Below, in pieces: positions 43,873 through 52,485 of a stretch of 64,000 bases of DNA (within the stretch, counting starts at the first letter, position 1; every line of letters begins with the position of its first letter). The notes beneath the pieces were generated by a model, which saw nothing but the letters and a program-made list of their open reading frames with translations, was not told the DNA's origin and searched no databases. Source of the stretch: UPXZ01 sp047973025. GTDB lineage: Bacteria > Bacteroidota > Bacteroidia > Bacteroidales > Paludibacteraceae. The stretch spans positions 8,084 to 72,083 of the forward strand of contig JBKEBE010000012.1 in assembly GCA_047973025.1 (NCBI GenBank). Direction: 5' to 3'. The translations under genes were made by a program, and so were the position numbers.

Positions 43873-45972
43873 TTACTTTTTAGAATTTTCTTTCTTCCTA
43901 TTTTCTTCAAGAATTTCGTAATGTTTTAGCAATTCCATTTGCGAACGGAAAGGCGGTTCCTCGTCAGTTTTCATCTTATTTTTGCCGGAACCGTCACAAA
44001 TCCTAGCCTGAACATTATCTTTTAGTCCAAATTCAATTACTGTTTTCAATTCTTCTTGGATTTTTTTGTCGTAAACCGGTACGGCTACTTCAATACGGCT
44101 GTCGAGATTGCGTGTCATCCAGTCCGCTGATGACAGGTAGTATTTTTCAACTCCGTTATTGCAAAAGACAAATATCCGGGAATGCTCCAGAAATTTATCG
44201 ATAATTCCGACAATTTCAAAATTGCCATTTAATTCCTGCTGAGTAGTAACCACGGAACACATTCCTCTGACTACAGCCTGAATTTTCACTCCGGCTTCCG
44301 CCGCTTCGTAGAGTTTGTTAATCAACTTGAAATCGGTAATATGATTAATCTTACACAGGATGTATGCCGGTAATCCCCTTTTTGCATTGATAATTTCGGT
44401 ATGAATCATCCGGTTTATTTTTTTTCGCATATCCTGCGGAGAAAGCAGTAAATGAGAAAACTGAACAGTCTGGAAGGGGCGGTCAATAAAGTCAAATACC
44501 ATTTCGACTTCGGACGTAATCTCTCTGTTTGCAGTAAACAAGGTAAAGTCGGTATAAACGGTAGCATTTCCCTCGTGAAAGTTGCCGGTACTGATAGCTG
44601 CGATTTTTTTTCCGTTTTTCTTCTTAATCAGCGTCAGTTTACTGTGAATTTTGAGCCCTTCCACGCCAAAAACCACATTCACACCTGCTTCTTCCATGCG
44701 ATGTGCCCACTGGATGTTGTGCTCTTCATCAAAGCGCGCACGAAGTTCAACTACCGCGGTAACCTGTTTGCCGTTTTTTGCCGCGAAAATAAGGGCTTTA
44801 GCTACTTTCGAACGACTTGCCATCCGATATAGCGTGATGTGGATGCTCTTCACTTGCGGATCAATAGCCGCTTCACGGAGTAGCTGTACATATTGCGAAA
44901 AACTGTAGTAGGGATAATGAAGGAACATGTCCTTTTCTTCGATGGCTTTGATTACGGATTGCGACGCTCTGATCGTTTCATTTTCAATACCGATTGTCTT
45001 GGGATAAACCAGATCAGTGAGTCCGAGTGTTGGGAATCCCATAAAATCCTTGAAATTGTGGTATCTGCCTCCGGCAATGATCGTTCCTGATTTTTTGAAA
45101 TTTATTTTTTTCAAAATGTATTTGCGCATTTCGTCCGGCATTTCACGGTCGTATAGGAATCGCAAAGGCGAGCCAAAACGACGACTTTTAACTCCTTTAC
45201 TTACCTTGTCAACAATACCATCGCCCAACTCTGCTTCAATTTCCATTTCTGAATCCCGGGTTATTTTCAGCGTATAGGATTCAAAATGATCGTAATCAAG
45301 GCTTTTGAATAGCTGTGGCATGCAAAGACGGATAACGTCATCAATAAAAATGGCGCATTTTCGACCCATATCTTCAGGTAAAACCAGAAAACGAGAATAT
45401 TCCGAGCGTGGAATTTCGATTAAGGCATATTTAAAAGATTGTGGATTTGCTTGTGTGGATAGCTTCACGAAAAGATAAATATGCGCGTCGCGGAGTTCAG
45501 GGAAAGTGCGACCCGTAGCAGATAGCATAATGGGGGTAATGGCATCTTCCAATTGCTTGTCGTAATAATTGACTACAAACGCTTCCTGCTCGGCGGTTAG
45601 TTGGGTTTCGTCAACGATGAAGATATTCTCTTTTTTGAGTTCATCCTTGATAGTCGTGTAATTCTTCTCCAACACAGACTGGGTGTCCGCCGTCATTTTA
45701 GCTATTTTTTTCAAAATTTCGGCAGGATCAGCATTTGAAGACGGCATACGGAGCTTCATCTCAGTCATACGCATCAGCGTGGCTACTCGCACTCGAAAAA
45801 ATTCGTCCAAATTATTTGAAAAAATTCCTAAAAATTTAAGACGCTCAATAAGCGGTACGTTTGGATTAGCGGATTCTTGCAAAACTCGGTCGTTGAAATA
45901 CAACCAACTGATCTCTCGGTTGATATATTCCATTTTTTTAGCAGCTTTCATTTTCATACCCCCTTTTTTCAT
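43873..45972 (-). CDS. ppk1: Polyphosphate kinase 1
   Basis: Reversible polymerisation of ATP gamma-phosphate into polyphosphate. The 699-residue protein has the N domain (YINREISWLYFNDRVLQESA), the H domain, and the two phospholipase-D-like C1/C2 domains with the autophosphorylated His in GLKIHSKLTLIKKK and the second His in FLEHSRIFVFCN. Several in-frame Met codons (residues 1, 6, 8, 14) make the exact start uncertain by up to 13 residues. Phosphate-related genes (DUF47 and PiT) lie a few kb away. Confidence 0.95.
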   Translation of the reverse strand: MKKGGMKMKAAKKMEYINREISWLYFNDRVLQESANPNVPLIERLKFLGIFSNNLDEFFRVRVATLMRMTEMKLRMPSSNADPAEILKKIAKMTADTQSVLEKNYTTIKDELKKENIFIVDETQLTAEQEAFVVNYYDKQLEDAITPIMLSATGRTFPELRDAHIYLFVKLSTQANPQSFKYALIEIPRSEYSRFLVLPEDMGRKCAIFIDDVIRLCMPQLFKSLDYDHFESYTLKITRDSEMEIEAELGDGIVDKVSKGVKSRRFGSPLRFLYDREMPDEMRKYILKKINFKKSGTIIAGGRYHNFKDFMGFPTLGLTDLVYPKTIGIENETIRASQSVIKAIEEKDMFLHYPYYSFSQYVQLLREAAIDPQVKSIHITLYRMASRSKVAKALIFAAKNGKQVTAVVELRARFDEEHNIQWAHRMEEAGVNVVFGVEGLKIHSKLTLIKKKNGKKIAAISTGNFHEGNATVYTDFTLFTANREITSEVEMVFDFIDRPFQTVQFSHLLLSPQDMRKKINRMIHTEIINAKRGLPAYILCKINHITDFKLINKLYEAAEAGVKIQAVVRGMCSVVTTQQELNGNFEIVGIIDKFLEHSRIFVFCNNGVEKYYLSSADWMTRNLDSRIEVAVPVYDKKIQEELKTVIEFGLKDNVQARICDGSGKNKMKTDEEPPFRSQMELLKHYEILEENRKKENSKK

Positions 45973-46143
45973 AATAAGGATTCAGCGATTGTAGTTTCTT
46001 ACGCTATCAAACTTTACAGGAGAAAAATTGATATAGTATTAATCTGTAAACAGTTACAAAAATAGCAAATATATTTGTGAACCCATTCGTATCGTGTTAA
46101 AATTCGATGAAAATTTTTTGTCGAATTTCCAAATCGGTGACTC

Positions 46144-47760
46144 TTATTTGTACATCCTTTCTTGTACGGCTTTCACATCTTCCGAAACCAAGTAATCGTC
46201 GTAATCCATCTGCTTATCAATGATTCCATTAGGGGTAAGTTCTATAATCCGGTTGCAGATTGAGTGGATAAATTCACGATCGTGTGATGCCATGAGAATA
46301 TCGCCTTTGAAATTAATCAACGTATTGTTAAACGCCTGAATACTTTCCAAATCTAAGTGGTTAACCGGCGAATCCAGCACCATGACATTGGCGTTGGCGA
46401 GCATCATCCGCGCTATCATACAACGCATTTTTTCGCCTCCGGAAAGAACGCTTGCTTTTTTATAGATTTCTTCGCCGCTGAATAGCATTTTTCCCAAATA
46501 GCTGCGAATGTACGATTCGGTCGTGTCGCTTGAGAATTGAGCAAACCAGTCCGAAATACTTAAATCGGTATTGAAAAATTCCGAATTGTCTAAAGGCAAA
46601 TAAGCATGTGTAATCGTAATTCCCCAATTATAAGTACCTTCATGATTTTTATCATGTGCGTTGATTATTTCAAAGAAAGCGGTCATTGCCCGCGGATCGA
46701 GACTGACAAATGCAATCTTATCATTTTTTTCGACATTAAAATTAACGTCTCTAAAAAGAACAGTTCCATCTTCTGCCGTTTTTCCAAGTCCGGAAACTTC
46801 CAGCACCATATTTCCGGGCTCGCGCTCCGGCGTGAAAATAATTCCCGGGTACCTACGTGTTGATGGCTGTATTTCTTCAATATTGAGCTTTTCGAGCATC
46901 TTTCGCCGACTTGTGGCTTGGCGGGATTTTGCCACATTGGCACTGAATCGCCGGATAAATTCTTCCAGTTCTTTGCGCTTTTCTTCCGCTTTTTTACTCT
47001 GATTGCGCTGTTGTTCCAGTGCCAACTGGCTGGATTCGTACCAGAACGAATAGTTGCCGGCAAAAAGCGAAATTTTACCGTAGTCAATATCAACGGTGTA
47101 TGTGCTTACAGCATCCAAGAAATGACGGTCGTGGGAAACTACCAAAACAGTGTTCTCGTAATTTGCCAGATAATCTTCAAGCCACATTACCGTTTCGATG
47201 TCCAAGTCATTGGTAGGCTCATCGAGAAGTAGATTGTCAGGTTTCCCAAAAAGCGCGCGCGCCAATAATACTTTTACTTTTTCCTTTCCACTGAGTTCCT
47301 TCATCAGCAAATAGTGTTTGTCTTCTTTGATTCCCAAACTGCTAAGCAAAGCGGCTGCATCACTGTCGGCATTCCAACCGTTCATCTCGGCAAATCGCTC
47401 TTCCAACTCCGAAGCACGTATGCCGTCCGCATCGCTAAAATCTTCTTTTAGGTATATGGCATCTTTTTCTTCTTTGATTTTCCAGAGCTTCTCGTGTCCC
47501 ATCAGTACAGTGTCGAGTACGGAGTTTTCATCAAATTCAAAATGGTCTTGTTTCAATACGGAAAGTCGCTCTCCGGGTCCGAATTGAATGGATCCACGCG
47601 TAGGGTCTAACTCTCCGCTCAACATCCGTATCAGCGTTGACTTTCCGGCACCGTTTGCCCCGATAACGCCGTAGCAGTTGCCGGGCGTAAATTTTAGATT
47701 AACATCGGAAAAAAGTACCCTTTTCCCGAATTGAATGGCAAGATTTGAAACTGTAATCAT
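46144..47760 (-). CDS. ABC-F family protein with a degenerate second ATPase domain
   Basis: A 538-residue soluble tandem ABC protein acting on ribosomes (translation factor or antibiotic resistance type). NBD1 is intact: Walker A GANGAGKSTLIR, signature LSGKEKVKVLLARAL, Walker B LLLDEPTNDLD. The interdomain linker is Lys/Arg-rich (SRQATSRRKMLEKL). NBD2 has lost its Walker A (VSLDPRAMTAFFEI instead of GxxGxGKS/T) and its catalytic Glu (MVLDSPVNHLD instead of LLLDEPTNHLD), while the signature VLSGGEKMRCMIARMM is kept. Bacteroidota YbiT-like proteins share this pattern as I recall it. The ribosomal role is inferred from the family. Confidence 0.9.
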   Translation of the reverse strand: MITVSNLAIQFGKRVLFSDVNLKFTPGNCYGVIGANGAGKSTLIRMLSGELDPTRGSIQFGPGERLSVLKQDHFEFDENSVLDTVLMGHEKLWKIKEEKDAIYLKEDFSDADGIRASELEERFAEMNGWNADSDAAALLSSLGIKEDKHYLLMKELSGKEKVKVLLARALFGKPDNLLLDEPTNDLDIETVMWLEDYLANYENTVLVVSHDRHFLDAVSTYTVDIDYGKISLFAGNYSFWYESSQLALEQQRNQSKKAEEKRKELEEFIRRFSANVAKSRQATSRRKMLEKLNIEEIQPSTRRYPGIIFTPEREPGNMVLEVSGLGKTAEDGTVLFRDVNFNVEKNDKIAFVSLDPRAMTAFFEIINAHDKNHEGTYNWGITITHAYLPLDNSEFFNTDLSISDWFAQFSSDTTESYIRSYLGKMLFSGEEIYKKASVLSGGEKMRCMIARMMLANANVMVLDSPVNHLDLESIQAFNNTLINFKGDILMASHDREFIHSICNRIIELTPNGIIDKQMDYDDYLVSEDVKAVQERMYK

Positions 47761-47798
47761 ATTGTTAGCTTAATAATCATGTATTCTGTAAAAAACAA

Positions 47799-47829
47799 TT
47801 GCCGTCCTACTTTTTGATTAGGTCGGCAA
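47799..47829 (-). terminator. Intrinsic terminator of the sphingolipid gene
   Basis: Minus-strand hairpin TTGCCGACCTA / TAGGACGGCAA (one A-A mismatch) with a 9-nt loop, then TTGTTTTTTACAG, 28 nt after the stop of the aminotransferase at 47858. Confidence 0.8.
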
Positions 47830-47857
47830 CCGATTAATTTATGATACTATATGTGTT

Positions 47858-49045
47858 TTATTTGATAATTCCAAGCTGACGGGCGGCTTTCGTAATTTTT
47901 TCAATGGACTCGTCAACCTGTTCGAAAGTATGTGTTGCCATGAGTGAGTAACGTATCAAAGTGTCTTCGGGGCTTACGGCGGGCGTAACTACCGGATTGA
48001 CAAAAACGCCGTCATCCATGAGCCTTTGTGTTAATGTAAAAGTTTTCATGTTATCGCGTACATAAAGCGGAATGATAGGTGTCTCGGTAGGTCCTATTTC
48101 GAATCCGGCTTTCTCGAATCCTTCTTTCGCTCGTTTTGTATTTGCCCACAATTGGTCTTTACGCCACGTTTCTTCTTCCATCACATCCAGCGCGGCTAAA
48201 ACACATCCTGTGGAAGCCGGAGTAATGGAAGCACTGAAAATAAGTGTGCGTGAAGTATGTTTCAAGTAGTTGATCGTATTTTCATCGGAAGCGATGAATC
48301 CACCAATTGTCCCTAAGGATTTGCTGAATGTACCCATTATCAAATCTACGTCATTTGAAACGCCAAAATGCTCGCAAACACCTGCGCCGGTCGCGCCAAA
48401 AACGCCCAAGGAGTGTGCTTCGTCAATGTAGAGCGAAGCTTTGTATTTTTTTGCCAACTCTACCATTCGTGGTAGTGGCACTACATCGCCCTCCATACTG
48501 AAAACACCATCGGACACGATAAGTTTCACTTTATCCGGATGACATTTTTTGAGCATTCTTTCTAAATGCTCCATGTCATTGTGCCTGTATTTCAATGCTC
48601 TACCAAAAACGAGTCTTTTCCCCTCAATGATGGAAGCATGGTTTCTTTCGTCAAAAATCAAATAATCATCCCGACCGACAATACACGGAATCACACCGGA
48701 GTTTACAGTAAATCCGGTAGCATAGACCAGAGCAGATTCTTTATGAACCAACTTGGCTAATCGTTCCTCCAATTCAAGGTGAATATCAAGTGTACCATTC
48801 AAAAAACGGGACCCGGCACAGCCTGTACCGTATTTTTCAACGGCTTTTATCGCTCCTTCTTTCAGACGGGGATGATTAGTCAATCCTAAATAACTATTTG
48901 AGCCAAACATCAATACCGGTTTCCCGTTGATGGAGACTACGGTATCTTGATCGGATTCAATCGGACGAAAATAGGGATAAACTCCCAAGGCTTTTACTTT
49001 TTGCGGTTCTTGATATTGAGCCATCAAATCGCTTAAAAAACTCAT
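47858..49045 (-). CDS. Serine palmitoyltransferase-like enzyme
   Basis: PLP-dependent alpha-oxoamine synthase joining serine and an acyl-thioester, the first step of sphingolipid synthesis in Bacteroidales. The 395-residue protein carries the family motifs: FGSNSYLGLTNHP, GTGCAGSRFLNGT, ERNHASI, VSDGVFSMEGD, DEAHSLGVFG, and the PLP Lys in TFSKSLGTIGGF. Other members of the family (KBL, BioF) look similar; the length and VYPYFRPIES N-terminal region favour Spt. ATG 49045 (MSFLSDLMAQYQEP) is preferred to an upstream extension. Followed by its own terminator. Confidence 0.88.
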   Translation of the reverse strand: MSFLSDLMAQYQEPQKVKALGVYPYFRPIESDQDTVVSINGKPVLMFGSNSYLGLTNHPRLKEGAIKAVEKYGTGCAGSRFLNGTLDIHLELEERLAKLVHKESALVYATGFTVNSGVIPCIVGRDDYLIFDERNHASIIEGKRLVFGRALKYRHNDMEHLERMLKKCHPDKVKLIVSDGVFSMEGDVVPLPRMVELAKKYKASLYIDEAHSLGVFGATGAGVCEHFGVSNDVDLIMGTFSKSLGTIGGFIASDENTINYLKHTSRTLIFSASITPASTGCVLAALDVMEEETWRKDQLWANTKRAKEGFEKAGFEIGPTETPIIPLYVRDNMKTFTLTQRLMDDGVFVNPVVTPAVSPEDTLIRYSLMATHTFEQVDESIEKITKAARQLGIIK

Positions 49046-49072
49046 ATTTTCTTGGTGTAAATTTTTAGGACG

Positions 49073-49080
49073 CAAAGATA
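49073..49080 (-). promoter_or_regulatory. -7 promoter box of the sphingolipid gene
   Basis: Minus-strand TATCTTTG, 27 nt before the ATG at 49045. No TTTG at the normal -33 distance. Confidence 0.5.
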
Positions 49081-49192
49081 CAATTTTTTGTTGAAACAAT
49101 AAACAGTCCACAAATCTACATACGAATTGTACACCACGACTTATTTCTCATATTTTTTTTTGAGTAATGTATTGCATCTTGCTGTTTTTTAT

Positions 49193-49200
49193 TATTTTTG
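49193..49200 (+). promoter_or_regulatory. -7 promoter box of the DUF47 gene
   Basis: TATTTTTG matches TAnnTTTG, 68 nt before the ATG at 49269. A TTG lies about 18 bp upstream of the box and could serve as a weak -33. Confidence 0.45.
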
Positions 49201-49268
49201 TCAAAAATTTGTAAAAAAGTTTTATTTTATACTACATTAATTCTCCAAAATAAACTTATCAATAAAAA

Positions 49269-49916
49269 ATGGACAATACGTTTTTCAGTAAATTTACACC
49301 CAAAGAACCCAAGTTTTTTCCTCTTCTGATGGGAGTCGTAGGAGTAATCAAATCGGCGTCGGAGTTAATGCTTGAATTTATAGAAAAGGGAAATCCGGAC
49401 AATTTCGCGGATTATTACAAACAAATCAAAGAAGAAGAGCGCAAAGGAGACGCGCTTTCCAATAAAATTTTCGATGAACTCAATTCTACGTTCATTACCC
49501 CTTTTGATCGGGAAGATATTCATCATTTAGCCAATAGAATGGACGATGTGACAGACTACATCAATAGTGCTGCCAAACGTATCTTCTTATACAAACCAAA
49601 AGAAATACCGGCAGCTTCCAAAGATTTAGTATTGCTGATCATGGAGGGAGCAGCTCTTTTGGAGAAAGCCGTTGAAGAGCTTAATGTGTTGAAAAAGAGC
49701 CGAAAAAAAATCTCAGCATATTGTGATGAACTTCATAATATTGAAAATAAGGCTGATGATGTGTACGAACATTTTTTGATTCAACTATTTGAAAATCAGA
49801 GTGATGGTGTAGAGCTTATTAAAGAAAAGGAAATCATGTACGAACTTGAAAAAGCCACCGATGCCGCCGAAAGTGTCGGAAAAATCATCAAAACCATTAT
49901 TGTAAAATATGCTTAA
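49269..49916 (+). CDS. DUF47 family (PhoU-like) protein
   Basis: A 215-residue all-helical cytoplasmic protein of the PhoU-like DUF47 family, typically encoded just before a PiT phosphate transporter and thought to regulate it. Visible features: YYKQIKEEERKGDALSNKIF and the later repeat CDELHNIENKADDVYEHFL, corresponding to the two three-helix PhoU-like halves with acidic metal-binding residues. The neighbour at 50002 is indeed a PiT transporter. A terminator lies between them. Confidence 0.93.
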   Translation: MDNTFFSKFTPKEPKFFPLLMGVVGVIKSASELMLEFIEKGNPDNFADYYKQIKEEERKGDALSNKIFDELNSTFITPFDREDIHHLANRMDDVTDYINSAAKRIFLYKPKEIPAASKDLVLLIMEGAALLEKAVEELNVLKKSRKKISAYCDELHNIENKADDVYEHFLIQLFENQSDGVELIKEKEIMYELEKATDAAESVGKIIKTIIVKYA

Positions 49917-49929
49917 TAGCATTGCGTGA

Positions 49930-49954
49930 AGCTGAAAGCACTTCGTTTTCAGCT
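49930..49954 (+). terminator. Intrinsic terminator between DUF47 and PiT genes
   Basis: Stem AGCTGAAA / TTTCAGCT with a 9-nt loop, followed by eight T residues. It lies 14 bp after the DUF47 stop and 47 bp before the PiT start, so PiT may need readthrough or its own promoter; none is obvious in the short gap. Confidence 0.85.
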
Positions 49955-50001
49955 TTTTTTTGTTATTCTGAACAAATCTCCAACAGACATTATATACCCC
50001 T

Positions 50002-51033
50002 ATGACTCTACTTATCGTTATCATAGTCTTGGCTTTGCTTTTTGACTTTATTAATGGGTTCCACGATGCAGCCAATTCCATTGCCACTATCGTTTCAACA
50101 AAAGTGCTTACCCCTTTTCAGGCCGTATTATGGGCGGCTACCTTCAATTTTGTGGCATTTTTTATTGCCAAATATTTAATTGGTGGATTTGGTATTGCCG
50201 ATACGGTTTCGAAAACGGTCATTGCCGAATACATCACACTTCCCATCATCTTTTCCGGTTTGACAGCTGCCATCATTTGGAATCTTCTGACTTGGTGGCT
50301 TGGAATACCTTCGTCGTCCTCCCATACTTTGATTGGTGGTTTCGCCGGTGCAGCTATTGCCAAATGGGCTAGTTTCGCGGTCATAAAAGTCAGCGTAATC
50401 GCAAAAATTGCGGCATTCATCTTTCTTGCTCCCCTTATCGGTATGCTGATGGCAATGCTTATTACAGTCATATTGCAGTGGACTGTTCGTCGCGCCAATC
50501 CGCACAAAGCAAATGGCTGGTTTAAACATTTTCAACTGGTTTCTTCCGCTCTATTCAGCATCGGACACGGATTGAACGATTCTCAGAAAGTGATGGGGAT
50601 TATTGCTGCTGCTTTGATGGCAACACACATCCAGCATCCTGAGATTGGTTTTGGGATCGAATCAGTCAACGATTTGCCCAATTGGGTCGCGTTCGCTTGT
50701 TTCACAGCTATCTCGTTAGGAACGATGTCCGGCGGATGGAAAATAGTCAAAACAATGGGTACCCGTATTACGAAAGTAACCCCTTTTGAAGGAGTGGTAG
50801 CCGAAACGGCCGGAGCGTTGACACTCTATCTGACCGAATTTCTAAAAATTCCCGTAAGCACCACGCATACCATTACCGGAGCCATTATCGGCGTGGGGTC
50901 TGTAAAGCGTTTATCCGCGGTTCGTTGGGGAGTTACGCGCAAGCTTTTAATTGCTTGGATTCTAACCATACCTGTCAGCGCGGTAATAGCTGCTGTAATC
51001 TATTTCACAGTAGGAAAATTGCTCTATTTTTAA
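50002..51033 (+). CDS. Low-affinity inorganic phosphate transporter (PiT family)
   Basis: Metal-phosphate:proton symporter of the inner membrane. The 343-residue protein has about ten helices and the PiT duplication: FDFINGFHDAANSIATIVST at the N-terminus and VSTTHTITGAIIGVGSVKRL in the second half, plus IPSSSSHTLIGGFAGAAIAK. Length is normal for bacterial PiT. It is paired with the DUF47 regulator, and the region also carries ppk1. Confidence 0.94.
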   Translation: MTLLIVIIVLALLFDFINGFHDAANSIATIVSTKVLTPFQAVLWAATFNFVAFFIAKYLIGGFGIADTVSKTVIAEYITLPIIFSGLTAAIIWNLLTWWLGIPSSSSHTLIGGFAGAAIAKWASFAVIKVSVIAKIAAFIFLAPLIGMLMAMLITVILQWTVRRANPHKANGWFKHFQLVSSALFSIGHGLNDSQKVMGIIAAALMATHIQHPEIGFGIESVNDLPNWVAFACFTAISLGTMSGGWKIVKTMGTRITKVTPFEGVVAETAGALTLYLTEFLKIPVSTTHTITGAIIGVGSVKRLSAVRWGVTRKLLIAWILTIPVSAVIAAVIYFTVGKLLYF

Positions 51034-51082
51034 GCAGAGAAAATCTATTTTTTTAACACAGGAAATTGTAAACAAAAAACGA

Positions 51083-52057
51083 TTACCCGGCTGTTTTCAG
51101 AATATAATAATGGATAAATCCCATAATCTCCATAGTAAGAGCTATGCAGATATGTACCATGATACCGCCCCAAATATGGCGTGTCTGATAAGCCAAGGCT
51201 CCTAAGATGTATCCGCCAAAAATTGACGAAATGGCTTCCAGCAGTGGTTTTCCAAAATGAATGGAACAGTAGAATACTACCATGGGTAGAATCGCGGAGC
51301 GTCCCATCAATATCATTAAGCCCACCACTAAGGTGCCTCTGAAAATTAGTTCCGTCATCACAAAGTCCAAGGCATATGCTGTTTCGTAAATCAAGGTATA
51401 TTCCCACGTTTTCATGCCGAAAATTCCTTCGTAGTACCATGGACGAAACTGCGGGTATGCCTTTAGAAAATCGCCCGAAAATGATGTGAGAATCAGGAAA
51501 GGAATCATCACGATAAACAATGTAAAATAAGCATCCAGATGTTTTGGATGCGATGCAATACCGTAAAAACCATTTACCGGCTTATCAACCGTGAATTTCA
51601 TCAACAGCAACGGAAGCAGAAAAAAAACGGCGCATTTCAATTGTGATATTACGGAACGTACAAAAGCCGACTCACTTACTGTCATATTCGCGAAACTGAA
51701 ATCATTGTATTTGTAATATCCAACCGCGATTCCGTACAAAGCTACAAATAAGGCACTTTTTAAATAAAAAGTGGGATTTCGAAGCATAGCGTATTCTTTT
51801 CGCAAGAGTAGGGTAGGGATGGCGGCGAGAAAATAAACAGATAGGTAGAATAGTGGCATTGTCCACCATGAATCACCGGAATAGTACGTTTTTCGAATCC
51901 AATCAGGGTATAAACCAAATTTGTAATTTGCTATCAATAAGCTTATTAGTAAAATAGCCACATATACATATACGCTTTTTTTGAAATCTTCTTTTGTAAA
52001 GTTAACAACTTCGCTAATAAGCGTTTGTAGGGATTTTTTCAGTGATATTACATACAT
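51083..52057 (-). CDS. CPBP-family intramembrane metalloprotease
   Basis: A 324-residue protein with about eight hydrophobic segments. The CPBP (Abi) motifs are visible in the C-terminal part: ELIFRG (EExxxR-like, with one Glu) near residue 238, FYCSIHFGKP (FxxxH) near 268, and HICIALTMEI (HxxxN/B-like) near 307. CPBP proteases resemble CAAX prenyl proteases and bacteriocin-immunity proteins. The substrate is unknown. The first Glu of the usual EExxxR pair is replaced by Thr (MTELIFRG). Confidence 0.8.
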   Translation of the reverse strand: MYVISLKKSLQTLISEVVNFTKEDFKKSVYVYVAILLISLLIANYKFGLYPDWIRKTYYSGDSWWTMPLFYLSVYFLAAIPTLLLRKEYAMLRNPTFYLKSALFVALYGIAVGYYKYNDFSFANMTVSESAFVRSVISQLKCAVFFLLPLLLMKFTVDKPVNGFYGIASHPKHLDAYFTLFIVMIPFLILTSFSGDFLKAYPQFRPWYYEGIFGMKTWEYTLIYETAYALDFVMTELIFRGTLVVGLMILMGRSAILPMVVFYCSIHFGKPLLEAISSIFGGYILGALAYQTRHIWGGIMVHICIALTMEIMGFIHYYILKTAG

Positions 52058-52485
52058 ACTTGTTTCATTTTACAACGTTGTTGATGGTTTTTCCTTTCCG
52101 GACCGTTAGCGAGCAAGAATAGAAAAAAGTAGATGATTTTTATTTAACCCTAAAAATAATAGCTTAAAGAACTATCAATCAAATACCAAGACAAATGTAC
52201 GCAATTAGGTAGTAAATACAAAAATGTTTTGTTTTGCCGTATCAAAAACATGCCGCTCGAGAGAGTGTTTCCAATCAGAAGAGTTCCGAGTTGTGAAACA
52301 TCTTCTTCAAACGATAGAAAAATGAACGGTTCAGTTTCAATTTGGAGATCTTTAACGGCAAACTCGAAGAATACAGAATAAATTAGTAAATTTGAACCCT
52401 AATTTAATCAACAGCCATCAGCAACCTTGTGATACTTGACACTTAATCGTATCCGGATATAGTTATATTCACAATTTATATCGAA
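52058..52485. other. 428-bp gap with a dispersed repeat, no gene
   Basis: No gene with a start codon was found. On the minus strand a frame is open for about 80 codons near 52140-52400 (KDLQIETEPFIFLSF, EEDVSQLGTLLIGN) but lacks a clear start; it may be a remnant or chance. The right end carries the 25-bp motif also found at 37432 and an AATCAACAG segment similar to the leader element of the 36-37 kb island. Confidence 0.5.
52417..52441 (+). repeat. Dispersed 25-bp motif, second copy
   Basis: Begins ATCAGCAACCTTGTG and ends ACTTGACA; 23 of 25 bases equal 37432-37456. Lies 45 bp before the secreted protease gene. A degenerate third copy (CTTGTGAAACTT) is near 3636. Confidence 0.55.

Noticed and set aside
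52140..52400. 80-codon open frame on the minus strand in the gap before the secreted protease
   Set aside because: No start codon or ribosome site, no known motif; kept only as a note in the gap entry.
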